Assembly: GCF_033958435.1 (NCBI RefSeq)
Contig: NC_134138.1
Coordinates: forward strand, 189,321,298 to 189,385,297
DNA: 64,000 nucleotides
Direction: 5' to 3'
Origin: Carettochelys insculpta
Taxonomy: Eukaryota; Chordata; Testudines; Carettochelyidae
Position 1 is the stretch's first letter. Every line of letters starts with the position of its first letter. Shown here piece by piece: positions 39,901 to 51,900 of this stretch. The notes under the pieces are model-generated. The model saw only the letters and a program-made list of their open reading frames with translations, searched no databases and had not been told where the DNA came from. The translations under genes and the position numbers were made by a program.

Positions 39901-42900
39901 CTGACATGCTCTCCTCTCCACACAGCCACACCATCCAGGGGCTGGGAGAGCCCCGCACCATCCCTTGTGCTGGAGAGCCCACCAGCTGCAGCCATCTGGA
40001 TGCCACCCCAGGCAGGGTGCCATCGGGGCTGTGGCCGGAGGGCCCTACGCCGGGCCGAGGAAGACCAGGCCAGCCAGCATCAGGCCAAGGTGGCTGAGGA
40101 GCACATCCAGCTCGCCCAGGCGGATATGGAGTGGAGGAGGGCAGCCTGGGACAGTCTGCTGGACACACGCCAGGGCATTGGCCAGGTTGTGCGGGAGCAC
40201 ACAGCCACGATGGCCCGCCTCCTGGCCCCCCTGGAGACTCCTCCTGCTGGCCCTGCCTCCGCCACCCCCACTGAGCCTGCCCCCACCACCCACACCAAGC
40301 CTGCCCCCACCAGGCCCACCCACCAGCAATATTTGCCGATGGTACTGGCACCCTCCCCCACCCACCGGGGACCCCACATCGGGGTGGGCAGGGGCTCCAG
40401 GGGCCGATGGGGTTCATGGCCCACCACCCCTGCCCCGCAATGAGCACTTTGCCCCCCTCCAAGTTGGTTCCCTCCGCCCTCCTCCAAGTTGGTTCTCCCC
40501 ACTCCCCTCCGAGTTAGATTCCCCCCGCCCCTCTCCAAGTTAGGTTTCCCCCTGCACATATTATTCCAAACACCTAAGTTATATAAACATTTCTTTATTA
40601 TTCACCACTCTGTGCTGTTCTCCTTGGTGGATGGTGGATGGTGGATGTATGGGTGTGGTGCTGGTGGTGGTGGGGGTGGTGGTGGCAGGAATGGTGGGTG
40701 ATGGATGTGCAGGGGATGTGGGCATGCGTGCGGGTCAGAGGTGGCCATCAGCAAAGGCCTGTCTGAGGGCCTCCTGGATATGGTGGCCATCCCGGTGGGC
40801 CTGGCAGATGAGGGCAGCGCCTGGCTGCTCATAGACAGCGCCAGCCGGAGGGTCCCCACTGGGGACATAGGTGTTCCCCTTTCCCTCCACAATGTTGTGG
40901 AGGACACAACAGGTGCCCACCACCTGGGGCACACTGGGGACCCCGACCTCCAGCCGGGTGAGGAGACACCTCCAGTGCTCCTTTAGATGCCCGAAGGCCC
41001 GCTCCACCACATTGCAGGTGTGGTCAAGGCACTCATTGAACGCCTCCCAGGTGGGGTCAAGGTGTCCCGTGTAGGGCCTCATGAGCCATGGCTGCAGGGG
41101 GTACACCGCATCTGCCACCATGCAGAGCAGCATGGTGATGTCTTCTGCCATGGGGATCTCCCTCTGGGGGACGAAGGTGCTGGCCCACATGCAGCGGCAG
41201 AGGCCGGAGTTCTGGAAGACCCGGGCATCGTGGGTGCAGCTGGCCCAGCCCACGTAGAGGTCAGTGAACCAGCCCCTTATGTCCACTAGGGCCTGCAGCA
41301 CCACCAAATGGTAGCTCTTCCGGTTGATGTACTGGCCAGCGCTGTGTGGTGGGGCACAGATGGGGATGTGCATGCTGTCCAAAGCGCTGATGCAGTTTGA
41401 GAAGCCCAGGTCCTGGAAGCCAGCGACGGTGTTGTCCACATCCCCCAGGCAGATGACCCTATGGAGCAGCATCACGTTGATGGCCCTGATGACCTGCAGA
41501 GGGGGAGGGGGACACGTGTTCTAATGTGGGTGTGGCAGCCGTGGCCCTCCACCTCGGGCCCATTCTGCCCCCTCCTGTCCAACCCCTGCCCCATCCAGCC
41601 CCTTGCAGGGGAGGGTTCCCCTTGCCCCAGCCCCCCCCGCCCCCAGGCCCTCTTTTACCGCCATAAGGACAACCCCGATGGTGGCCTTGCCCACCCCGAA
41701 CTGCTGTGCCACAGAGCAATAGGAGTCCGGGGTGGGCAGCTTCCAGATGGCGACTGTGACCCTTTTCTCCAGGGTGAGGGCTGGCCTCATGCAGGTGTCC
41801 TGGTGCCGGAGTGCGGGGGTGGGCCAGTGGCAGATCTACTCAAAGTTCTGCTTCGACATGCAGAAGTTCCGCAGCCGCCTTTCCTCGCCCCACTCCCCCA
41901 GCACCACGCGCTCCCACCAGTCAGTGCTGCTGGGGTGGCTCCAGAGGCATTGGGGCACCCGGGCGGGGAGCCCCATGGCCCTCGGGGAACCTTATATCCA
42001 CCCGATGAGCTCGGGTGCAGCTGCGGCGAGTGTGCACAGCACTGCCAGGAAGGCGTCCATAATGATGGCATCTGCCTGCAGGAGCTGTCGCTGGGCTTCC
42101 ATGGGCACGAGTGGGTCTGCTGGGCACGAACAGCCTGGGCAGCACTCGGCTCATGCAGAGGGGAGGGCGGAGGGAGAGGCCCTTTGAAGGAGGCGGCTGG
42201 CTGCGGCCCCAGAAGGGCTTGTCGGACATGGGACCCTGTCCACGGTGTTTCCTGCCTCCCTTCTTTCCAAAGAGCTTGGAGCTCTGTGGACTCTCTCTTT
42301 CGAAAGACCAGGGCGGCACTTGGAAAGAGCGGATCGGAACGCCGATCTGAAAAATGGCGGTGGGGGCTCTCTTTTGATGGCTGCTTTTTTGAAAGCCGAA
42401 CTTCGATTTTTGCCCTTTCGAAAGGGTGCTTACGTGTCGATGCAGCTTGTGTCTACACGGGCAAGGTCTGTCGACAGAATAGGGCTTCTGTCGACAAAAC
42501 TCCAGAGCATCTACACAGCTAAATTGCTCTGTTGAGTGTTTGTCAACAGAAGTCAGCTGTTCTGCTGACAGTGTTTTCCCTGTTCCTGAAGTCTATGGTG
42601 ACACTGATGTGAATGGCCAGCAGCAGTATGCAAATGGATGGTCTCAAAAATGCAAACGACCGCTCGTTTGCATATTTACTCACCAGCACAAAAGAAGCTG
42701 TGTAAACATGGTTCTGCCGGCGAACGACGCCCTCCATATATGAGTTTCATTGACCTGATCAAAGGATTTGACTCAGTCAATTGTAGCACCTTGTGAACCA
42801 TCCTCTCAAAGGTCATCTGTCCCAAAAAAATCATTAGCATCTTGTGGCTGCTTCATGACAACATGACTGCCAAAATATTGAGCAACAGTGGATCCCAAAG

Positions 42901-45900
42901 TGACACCTTTGAGGTCAAAACGGGAGTCAAACAAGGCTGCATCCTTGTCCCATCACTGTTCTGCATCTTCATCACCATGACTTTTCACCTCATTGATGGC
43001 AAGCTTCCAGATGGTGTGAAGATTATCTGTAAAATGAAGGGGAAGCTTTTCAGTCTCAGGAGACTGAAGGCTAAAAGCAAGACCTTCACGATCTCAATCA
43101 TGGAGTTCCAGTATCTGGACAACAATATGGTTCCTGCTGTTTCTCCAGCAGCCCTTCAGACCATCTTAAGTGCCTTTGCTGAAGCATATGAGAATCTTGG
43201 CCTCACACCGAACATCAAAAAGACCCAGGTGCCTCCTCCAACCCTTGCCGATGGGGCAATCTTATGTACCTTCTATTGAAATCAATGGAGAAATGCTGGA
43301 AAATGTGGAGCACTTCCCATACCTTGGAAGTCATCTTTCCTCTAAAGTCAATGTTGATGCAGAAGTCCAGCATAATCTGAGCCATGCAAGCTCTACTTTC
43401 ACTTGCCTGAGATAAAGTGTCTTCGAGAACTGGTGTGTTTATCCCAAGACAAGGTCCTTGTGTACCATTCAGTGGTTGTTCCCATGCTACTGTATGCATG
43501 TGAAACCTCGACAACATACAATCGGCATCTGAAGGCACTTGAACAATATCATCAATGCTGCCTTAGGAGAGTCCTAAATATCTATTGGGAGGATAGGTGC
43601 ACAAACACTAGCACCCTGGAAGAGTCAAACATGACCAGCATTGAAGCCATTATCATTAATCAACAACTTAGTTGGAGTGGTCACTTGGTTTGGATGTCTG
43701 ATCAGTGCCTCCCAAAACAGATTCTGTTTTCCAAGTTGGAGGAAGGACAGAGGAGCACTGGGGGCCAGAGGAGTGACATAAGGACACGCTGAAGGCACAC
43801 ATGAAAAAGTGCAGCATCATTGTTAACACTTGGGAGAACTTTGCCCGAGTCCCTCCCCAGTGGAGAATGGTAATCTGTGAGGGGGTGGAGCAGTTTGAGA
43901 AGTCCCGCTGCGGTGCAGACAAGGAGAGGTGGAGAAGAAGAAAAGAACGTCAGAATCTTCCCTCACCACTCCAACAGCTACCAACACCTGCACCTTCTGA
44001 GTTAAGATCATCTGCTCCAGAATCAGGCTGATCAACCATCAACAGGCTCACAAATAGAAGGGTGACATGACCACTAACAGTGATAGTATCTAGTGCTTTG
44101 TTCTCAGTATACTACGCAAACATTAATTACTTTAATCCTAATGGCAACCCTGAAGATAGGTGCATTTTATAGATGGGGAAACTGAGACACAGAATGGTTA
44201 ATTGATTTAAGCATTTATGAGAAGGGGAGTTGGGCTTCTATGTCAATCAGGTGCTTTTTGAAAATGTTGCTCCATGACTTTCTGAATATTTTTCATTAAA
44301 TTATAAAAACACAATTAGAATTACATTTTTGAGAGGCTGTATTCTTATTTAATATTACATGTGTTTGCTGTTTTGTCAATACGGTACACACAATTCAGTA
44401 ATTCATGAACGGTCTTTGAGTTATTGGGAATTAATGAAGTTCTAGTATGTCTGAGGCTTGTAACATCACTATTCAAGGCATGCATAGCTGATTGCATGTA
44501 CATTTTATACCGTGAGTATATTACACATGTGCCAATAGGTTGTATATTTCTATTGGAAAAGCAAACTGTTCCTTTCCTGGACTTGCTTTTTTGTCATATT
44601 CCTTTTAAAGAATGTTTATCTGTTCTTCCTCTTGCTTCAGCTTTTTTAGTGTCAAAATTTAAAAAAAAAATATTTTGCCAGGGTTTAATTTATTTAGATT
44701 CCCATTCGAGAAAAACAGTCGTTTCACTTTCACATATGAGCTGGAGACATTTTCTGTGGAACAGCTGACAGGCTGTAGGGAAACGTTCAGTTAAGTGCAA
44801 TGTGTATTGTCAGAAAGAGAGAGTTGGTCTTAACAGACAAAAGCCTTAATTCCTGAGAAACAACAGCTTATCTGATTGCTCTCTAATCTCTTTTTCAGCA
44901 CTGGCTGACAGAGCTGGAGATCTTTGCTATGATCTTTGCAGCTGCCGTCCATGACTATGAACACACAGGAACCACCAACAACTTTCACATTCAGACACGG
45001 TGAGGTCTTTGTAAGTTATTTAGGGAAGGAAGGGTAGAATGCTTATTTTATCTATACCTGGCTCTTCTGGGATTCTTTTGTTTTGTGTTTTCTGCTACTC
45101 TCTACGTGGATAGAAGGGTTAAAGAATTGTAAATGGTAAAATTTGAGACAGACTATATTTGGTGATCCTGAATGTCTCCCATTCATTGGGAAAAAAATTC
45201 CACTGTTACATCAGTAACGGAGTAACTCCAATGGTTTCAAATAATTAACCTCAGTTGCCATTGAGGAGAGAATTTGGGCCAATAATTCTTACTTCATAAA
45301 GCTGATAGTTTCTAAACAAATGGTGAGCCATGCTGGAATAATTTGGGGGTTGTTCTGGTTATGTTTCTTCTTCTTCTGGTTGTTTGTTTCAACTTGAAGA
45401 AGACACCATTTCATTGAAAGACTGAAACAGAAAACAGATATTCATCAATACATCAGAAAGAACTAGAAAGTACATATCATCAGCTTTTACCAGTGCATCT
45501 TCCTACCAAATGCTGTGCCTGAAGCAATAAAATGTGTTTACAGTGCTTCAGCAGTTGTGGCAGCCATATTTGAAAACACTGGAGAGCACTTCAGAACTAT
45601 TAGGTGGGCAAGAACTTGACTAGACCAGTGACATTTTGGATGTACCCAGCTCTTTTGAAGGAGATTTTTCAAGTGACCAAACTAACTTCTGTTGACTTTC
45701 AGTGACAGTTGGGCACCTAACTTCTCATTGTGCTTTTGGAAATGTACCCTTTAGGTCAAAGGGCAGCTACTCTCAGCAGGAGGCCCACTGGTGGCAATGG
45801 TTGCACCATGAATTCCTTGTATAAAAAATTAGTTCAGATAATAATACGGAACCAACCTTGCAATCCCTAACTCACACAAAGTAAAAGTTTTACCTAAGTA

Positions 45901-48900
45901 AGAATTGAGCAAAAGCCTCATTGTTTCACCCAATGACTGATATCTATGTGGTAGCTAGCAGCCAGGTATCTCATAGCAATCCTTTTAAATCTTTAACTCA
46001 GAGTTTGGGTGGGTCTTAAGCCATGAACAGGGGTTTGCACAAGGTTTTATCCCTGAGGTGAATTTCAACTATTGATCTTAATGTTTTCTGAACACAGTAG
46101 AGACTACAGCATTACACTCACTGTAAAGATGCCAACATATAGTCTGTAATTGTGAATCATAGTAGTATTATTTGAATGTGAGACTGACACACAATAGAAG
46201 GAAGCATAACTTTTCTACATTCGTTTAACAACTAGGTCAGATTCAGCAATTCTGTACAATGACCGATCTGTTCTTGAAAATCACCATGTTAGTGCAGCCT
46301 ATCGCCTTTTGCAAGATGACGAGGAGATGAACATTTTAGCTAACCTCTCAAAGGATGATTGGAGGTAAGAACCAGTTTGCAAGGCCATATGGGGAAGTTA
46401 TAACTGGGCCATTTTCATTTACTACAGTTCTTTGAGTAACCATATCCATCAACATCTATATTTTGTAACACCAAGAAAAATGATGCTTAAAATCTTGTTT
46501 TTCCCCTCTCACTTTTATCTCTTGTACTCTTAGGACTAAATTCAGAAGTGATGTGTGAAGTTATTTAGCTTTTATAATAGAATCTGTTCATTAATCTCTC
46601 ATAGATCTCCCTGCATCCACTTAACATTATGTAGGTGAATCTACTGGTGGCCTGACTTTCATTTACACTAAGACATAAATAACATTTATGCCCATTCTGA
46701 GAGCGCTTTATACTGCCAGAACATTATAAATAAGATGTAGTGTAAATGAGAGTCAGGCCCAGAGACTATAAATGGGTGTAATAGACTTGCCAAGAACTCA
46801 AAAGGTGTAATTTAAAACAGACATTCATGATGGAAATGATTTATTTCCAAAAATCAATACTTTTTAAATAGAAGATTATTTAAACTGGAAGAAAAATTGT
46901 ACCTCTTTTTTTAACTTGAAATAACTGATGCCTTCGAAATAACAATTATGCATAAAACATATAGAGTTACCGGGACCAGACAGGAAGAATCTTAAATTAA
47001 TTGTAATAAATTGGTCAGTATTCTTTCTCACTGGAGAGAAAGCATCCGATCAGGTTATTCCAGACAAACATATACTGGCTCATGTATGCATTCAAACTGA
47101 ACAAACTCTTGAGCGCACACAGTGCTTATTGAGTTCAATGGAAATGGAGGCCACTCAGCCATACTTCTCCAGGGCCTGGTAAGCTGGGTCAGGGAGGAGA
47201 AAGGGAAAGGACGGCTCACCCTTTTCCTTCTCCATTGAGTCTGTGGTCCATATTCACCCAGTCTTCCCAGCACAGAAACTCTTATGACAGGTGGAACCAG
47301 GGATCGTAACAAGGTAACCCTACCTGAGCAGCCAGCCTAAATTCCAGAACCACCTAATTTTTCTTTGGCACATCCCAAGTGGTCATAGCAGGGTAGCCAT
47401 CTTGGATTCATGCTGGTTGTGAAGTAATTTGACACAGAATTTCTACACCTATGATGATATTTTGAGCAAAAGAGAAATTACAGTTCTAGTTCAGCAACAT
47501 ATCTACACTGAAGTTAGTGGGATTGCTCGGTATTCAGAATTAAGCAGATGCTTAAGTATCTTGTTGAAAGTTAATGATGAAGGTGGAAAAGAAAATGTTG
47601 GGAAAATAGAGGAAGTAGTCTGATCAGATTGGGGCCAAAATTTCAATTTTGTCTTAAATCTCCCACTTCCACCCCCAAAAAGTTGAGTGAGGGATATACA
47701 AAGCACAATGGGACAAATTCATCCCTACTGTAACTACATTGTCCACAAATTTAAATGTGGGCCAATGGTACTTGACAGCTTCCTTGATTCTCTTTCATTT
47801 CTTCCACTTTCCTCTTTCTCTTAGCATCTTAATTCCCACCTCGCTTCTTCCTTATAATATCATTTTAGGAATAACGTCTTTCATCCCAACACAGTTCATA
47901 ACATGTAGGTGTTGAAATGCTATAACCTCTTACATGGGAGCCTTCAGCTAACCACACAAACGGCAAATTGTATGGTTCTGCACTTGTGAGTGAGGTAGTT
48001 TTGTCGTAAGTGGAGTATCATGGAAAGGCCACAACAGTATAAAAAACATGGAAACTGGGTTTATCTGTCTTAGAAAGATGAGTCAACCCTGGGAAATAAT
48101 TTGGTCTCTAAACTCTTTGTGAAAATGAATAAATAAAAAATTGACCAAGAAAACTAAATCAAAACACTGTGATGTGCCAGCCACCACCCTCTGCGCACTT
48201 AACTTGGATGGGGGGTGCATTGCTTTGTCCGTTCAATGAAAAACAATAATTCATTCTGAGCTGCAGTACGAATGCATGTCATTGGCTACCAAGTACATTG
48301 TTAGAAGCTGCTTTTGGCCATATTCTTAGGAGACTGAGCACAATCCCCTCCACCCCCGGCTGCAGCCCCCGGTCACAATTAGAACTGGGCAAAAAAAATT
48401 AAGCAAACAGTTTATTCGCCAGGAAAAATGAAACTATTTGGTTGGCCTGAAATTATTCACACTTTGGCAGAAATTCACCTAACCCTGCAGTGGGAGGTGC
48501 AAAATATGTCCTGAGAGCTGAATACAGCCCATCTAACATGTCTGTCTGCCCAGCATGATCTTTAGCAGAGCAGCTCTTTGGCTGCCTCCTCATGATCTCT
48601 GGGCCATTAAAATTCCTACAGCATAGTGGGGCGCTCAGGCAAGCTGCCTGTGCCTCCATGGCTCACAGAAGCAGTTAGGGCTGACAAGTCTTTGCATGCC
48701 CCTGGCAGAGGGGAAAATGCATATCCAAGCATTGCCCCATCTCCAGCACTGTCCTCACAGCTCCCATTGGCCTGTAGCTCCAGTAGTGGTGGTGGGGAGT
48801 TGACAGTGTTTGTGGGCACAGGCAGCGCACAGAGTCCTGCTGCCTCCCTTGCTGCAAGAAGCGCACAGAGACATGCCAGCAGACAGCTACTTCCAGGGGT

Positions 48901-51900
48901 GGCTTGAGGTCACTGCTGTGAAGGAACCTGCCTGAGCCCTGTTGTGCCACTAGCTCTGATCCCTCTGTGCTAATGTTTCCAGGTCAGAATCTGCACTTCA
49001 CACTCCCTCCTGTATCTCAGCCCCCTGGTCTAGATCAGAGTCCCCCCCCTGCACCCAAATTCCTGCCCCCTGCCACATCCAATACCCTGCCCCAGCATGG
49101 AGCACCATCCCAAGGCACACACCTATCACCCTCTACTGCACCCCAATGCTCTGCAACAGCCTGTAGCTTCTTCCTGCACCCAAGCGCTCTCCCAGAGCCT
49201 ATTCATTCTCCATTAATATTTTAGAAATGTGCAGCTAGCAATGACTTACCAAAATTCATCCAGTGGCCTCCCTGCTGCAAAAATTAGCACCTATCACAGC
49301 CTGAGCACTGGGCTAAAAGTTGTAAGAGAGATACCACCAGCACCTCCTTCCAGGGGCAACTGGTGCCAGCGGAAGGATGGGGTGTAGAGAGGACCATTCA
49401 GAGGGGCAGGCAGCGGGCATGTAAGGGAACCGCAGTTGATAGTTAACATTTTGGCATGAGGTACAGGGGGCCAGTGCACCTCCCGAGTGCTATCAAGAGT
49501 CACCTAAACCTCCTGCTTTGTGAATCAAGGATTTAAAAAGTCCCTGAAAGTAAAATATTTCAGGTCAAACATGTTTTGTTTGTCCCAGCATGATGCTTCC
49601 AAAGGGTGTCCAGTATTATGGGACACCTCACTGCCACTTGTCTTTAGCATGAAGGAGTCTTATCCAAGCTTACTGTGCATCACATCCCTGAAAATAAAAG
49701 CCTCTGGTAGCACAGGCCTCACCTTGCAGGCAGGTGTGTAGGCCTCATGCTCTCTGTAGGTGCCAAAAAACATGTATCCACTCCCGAATCCTTGGAGCAT
49801 TTCTTGAAGTGTCCAACCCCTTCTTCACTGAGTTACCATTCCTGCTGTGCCCAAAGGATCAGTACACATAGGATGCATATACACTAGCCCCATTCGTACT
49901 AACAGGCATGTCAGAGGAGGCTAATGAGGGGTTGTGATGCATATGCAGCACCTCATGAGCATAACGGCCACTGCGGGAACTTGAAAGCTACTAACTTGGA
50001 AGCCCTGACAGGCAGTGCAGCTGCGGGCACTTTGAAGTACGTGCCAAACTCCCAAAGGGAGTAAGGGAACATCAGAGTTCGGCGTACACTTTGAAATATC
50101 CGCAGCTACTTTGCCTGTCAGTGCTTCCAAGTTAGAAATGTTAGAGTTCCCATAGCAGCAATTATGCTAATGAGGTGCTGTATATGCATCTTAGCACCTC
50201 ATTAGCCTCCTCTGACCTGCCTGCTTAGCATGCCCCATTCAAAGAAGGGGGCTAGTGTAGACGCACCCCTAAACTTGTAAGAGTCAGCTCAGGACCTTCA
50301 CTTTGTTTAAACCAACAGCACTGATGTGTTTATGGTGAACAAACGAATTAAAGTACACTGGAGTGAGTAAGAATACTGGAAATGGTTACATATAAAACAA
50401 AATTATAAGAATCTAGAGAGTAAACTTGAGTAACAGATTAACCTCCTGTTGAAAGAAAATAATTACACCCACATTTCTCTCTAGTATGTTCCACCAAGCC
50501 TAAGACCTCTTTTTCATAATTCAAAATTGCTGTCCTTTTACTTCCTTTGTGGAAAGTGTCTGGGTGTCATATTTTCCACCCAAATATAGTGAAGCAAACA
50601 TTTAATAAACATTCCCAGATGGGATTTTCTTTTTTCCCCTTTCCAAAACACTTTTTCTCATCCTGTTAATTTCTTTTTGAAGTCCATGCAGTACTTCATT
50701 TGCAGAGGCCAAAATAGCTCTGCTTTTTTGGTGGGCTATTCCAGTTCTGCTACCCCTCATCGTGGGAGGAGTAAAGGGATTTTTGGAAGACCTGCTTATT
50801 CCAAACTTCGGTAACATTTGGACAGCAGCAATTTCAGAATAAGGTATTTTGAAATAATTTACGCAGTTTGCTTTCTGCAAATTGCATAAATTATTTCAAA
50901 ACAATGACCCAGTGTAAACATAATTTGGGTGTTTAGTCTTTCTAGTCTAGTAGGGTGTGGCCACACTAGCTCCTCCTTTTGGAGGGCTATGGTAATGTGA
51001 CACTTTGGCAGATGCTAATGAGGTGCTGCCATGAATATGCAGCACCTCATTAGCATAACGGTGGCCGCATGTGTTTTGAAGGTGCTGTTTTTGAAATGTA
51101 CGCTGCCTCTGTAGCTGGGAGCCTTTCGAAGCGACCCTCTGATTTCAAAACCCCCTTCTTCCCAAAACCAAATGGGAATAAGGGGCTTTCGAAATCAGGG
51201 GGTCTTTTCAAAAGGCTCCTGGCTACATCGTCGGTGTGCGTTTTGAAAGCAGCACTTTCCAAATGCGTGCAGCCACCATTATGCTTCTGAGGCGCTGCAT
51301 ATTCTGGGCAGTGCCTCATTAGCAACTGCCAAAGCGCAACATTACCATAGTCCCTCCAAAAGGAGGGGCTAGTGTGGCCACAGCCATAATGTTTTCAGGG
51401 AAGGTTCTGCTATCCAATCAGTACAGCAGATCTTGTGACTTTTGCGTGTGCAGGGAGAGCAGCGGAGCCTACAAGAGGTCTACTGAGGGGGCGTGGGGAG
51501 AAATCATGGAGAAAAGAGCTCAGTCCTTAGTTTAATTTTCTGCACCTTTTTTCCTTTCATATTAAAGGACCCTGCTACTTGTGAACTATAAGAAAATTTG
51601 ATAGGTTACTTCATCTGACAAACCTCATTTCTGAAGCAGTTAACAAATACATTATAAAACTGAAACTAAAATAAATCAGACTGAATTAAGAAAATAAATT
51701 GCAAAGAAAACAGATGCTTTCCGAGGTACAGTTATGGATCTTTTATGGCACTGTATTCCTCTGCTAAAAAATACGATGAAGTTTTTTGAAATAAGAGTAT
51801 GTTTAGTACAAGCCCTTACTGACAAGTACAGAAGTAAAAAAGGATCTAGAAAATATTGACTCTTGAGCTCCTGTCAGTGTACAACTCAGGAAATAGTGTC

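Larger units (their letters stand above)
38520..42447 (-). mobile_element. PIF/Harbinger transposon B, degenerate (3.9 kb)
   Basis: Ends read AGGTGCATCAACATGTGCA (left) and AGCTGCATCGACACGTAAGC (opposite strand, right) with the 3-bp duplication TGT at 38517-38519 and 42448-42450. Organisation mirrors the element at 19511, inverted: a Myb-like gene on the + strand and a transposase on the minus strand, convergent. Both genes are broken. Subterminal CTTTCGAAAG words link it to the MITEs at 17618 and 26583. Confidence 0.88.
38514..42742. mobile_element. GTCGACAGA-type DNA transposon, split by Harbinger B
   Basis: The bases GGCTGT at 38514-38519 and GTCTACACGG at 42451 onward join into a normal GTCTACAC-type terminus. 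The body (42451-42742) has CTGTCGACAGAATAGGGC, CTGTCGACAAAACTC, and GTTTGCATATTTACTC. No right end was found; RTE-like sequence follows. Confidence 0.6.
24897..44898 (+). other. PDE1C intron, 20 kb, nested repeats
   Basis: This largest intron holds most of the repeats in the window, listed separately. The stretches 28950-30170, 30575-31240, 33800-36040 and 44240-44898 show only AT-rich intron with nothing recognised. Confidence 0.85.

Noticed and set aside
51050..51325. Overlapping 73- and 91-codon frames with similar proteins on opposite strands
   Set aside because: This is a direct consequence of the palindromic MITE 50953-51385.
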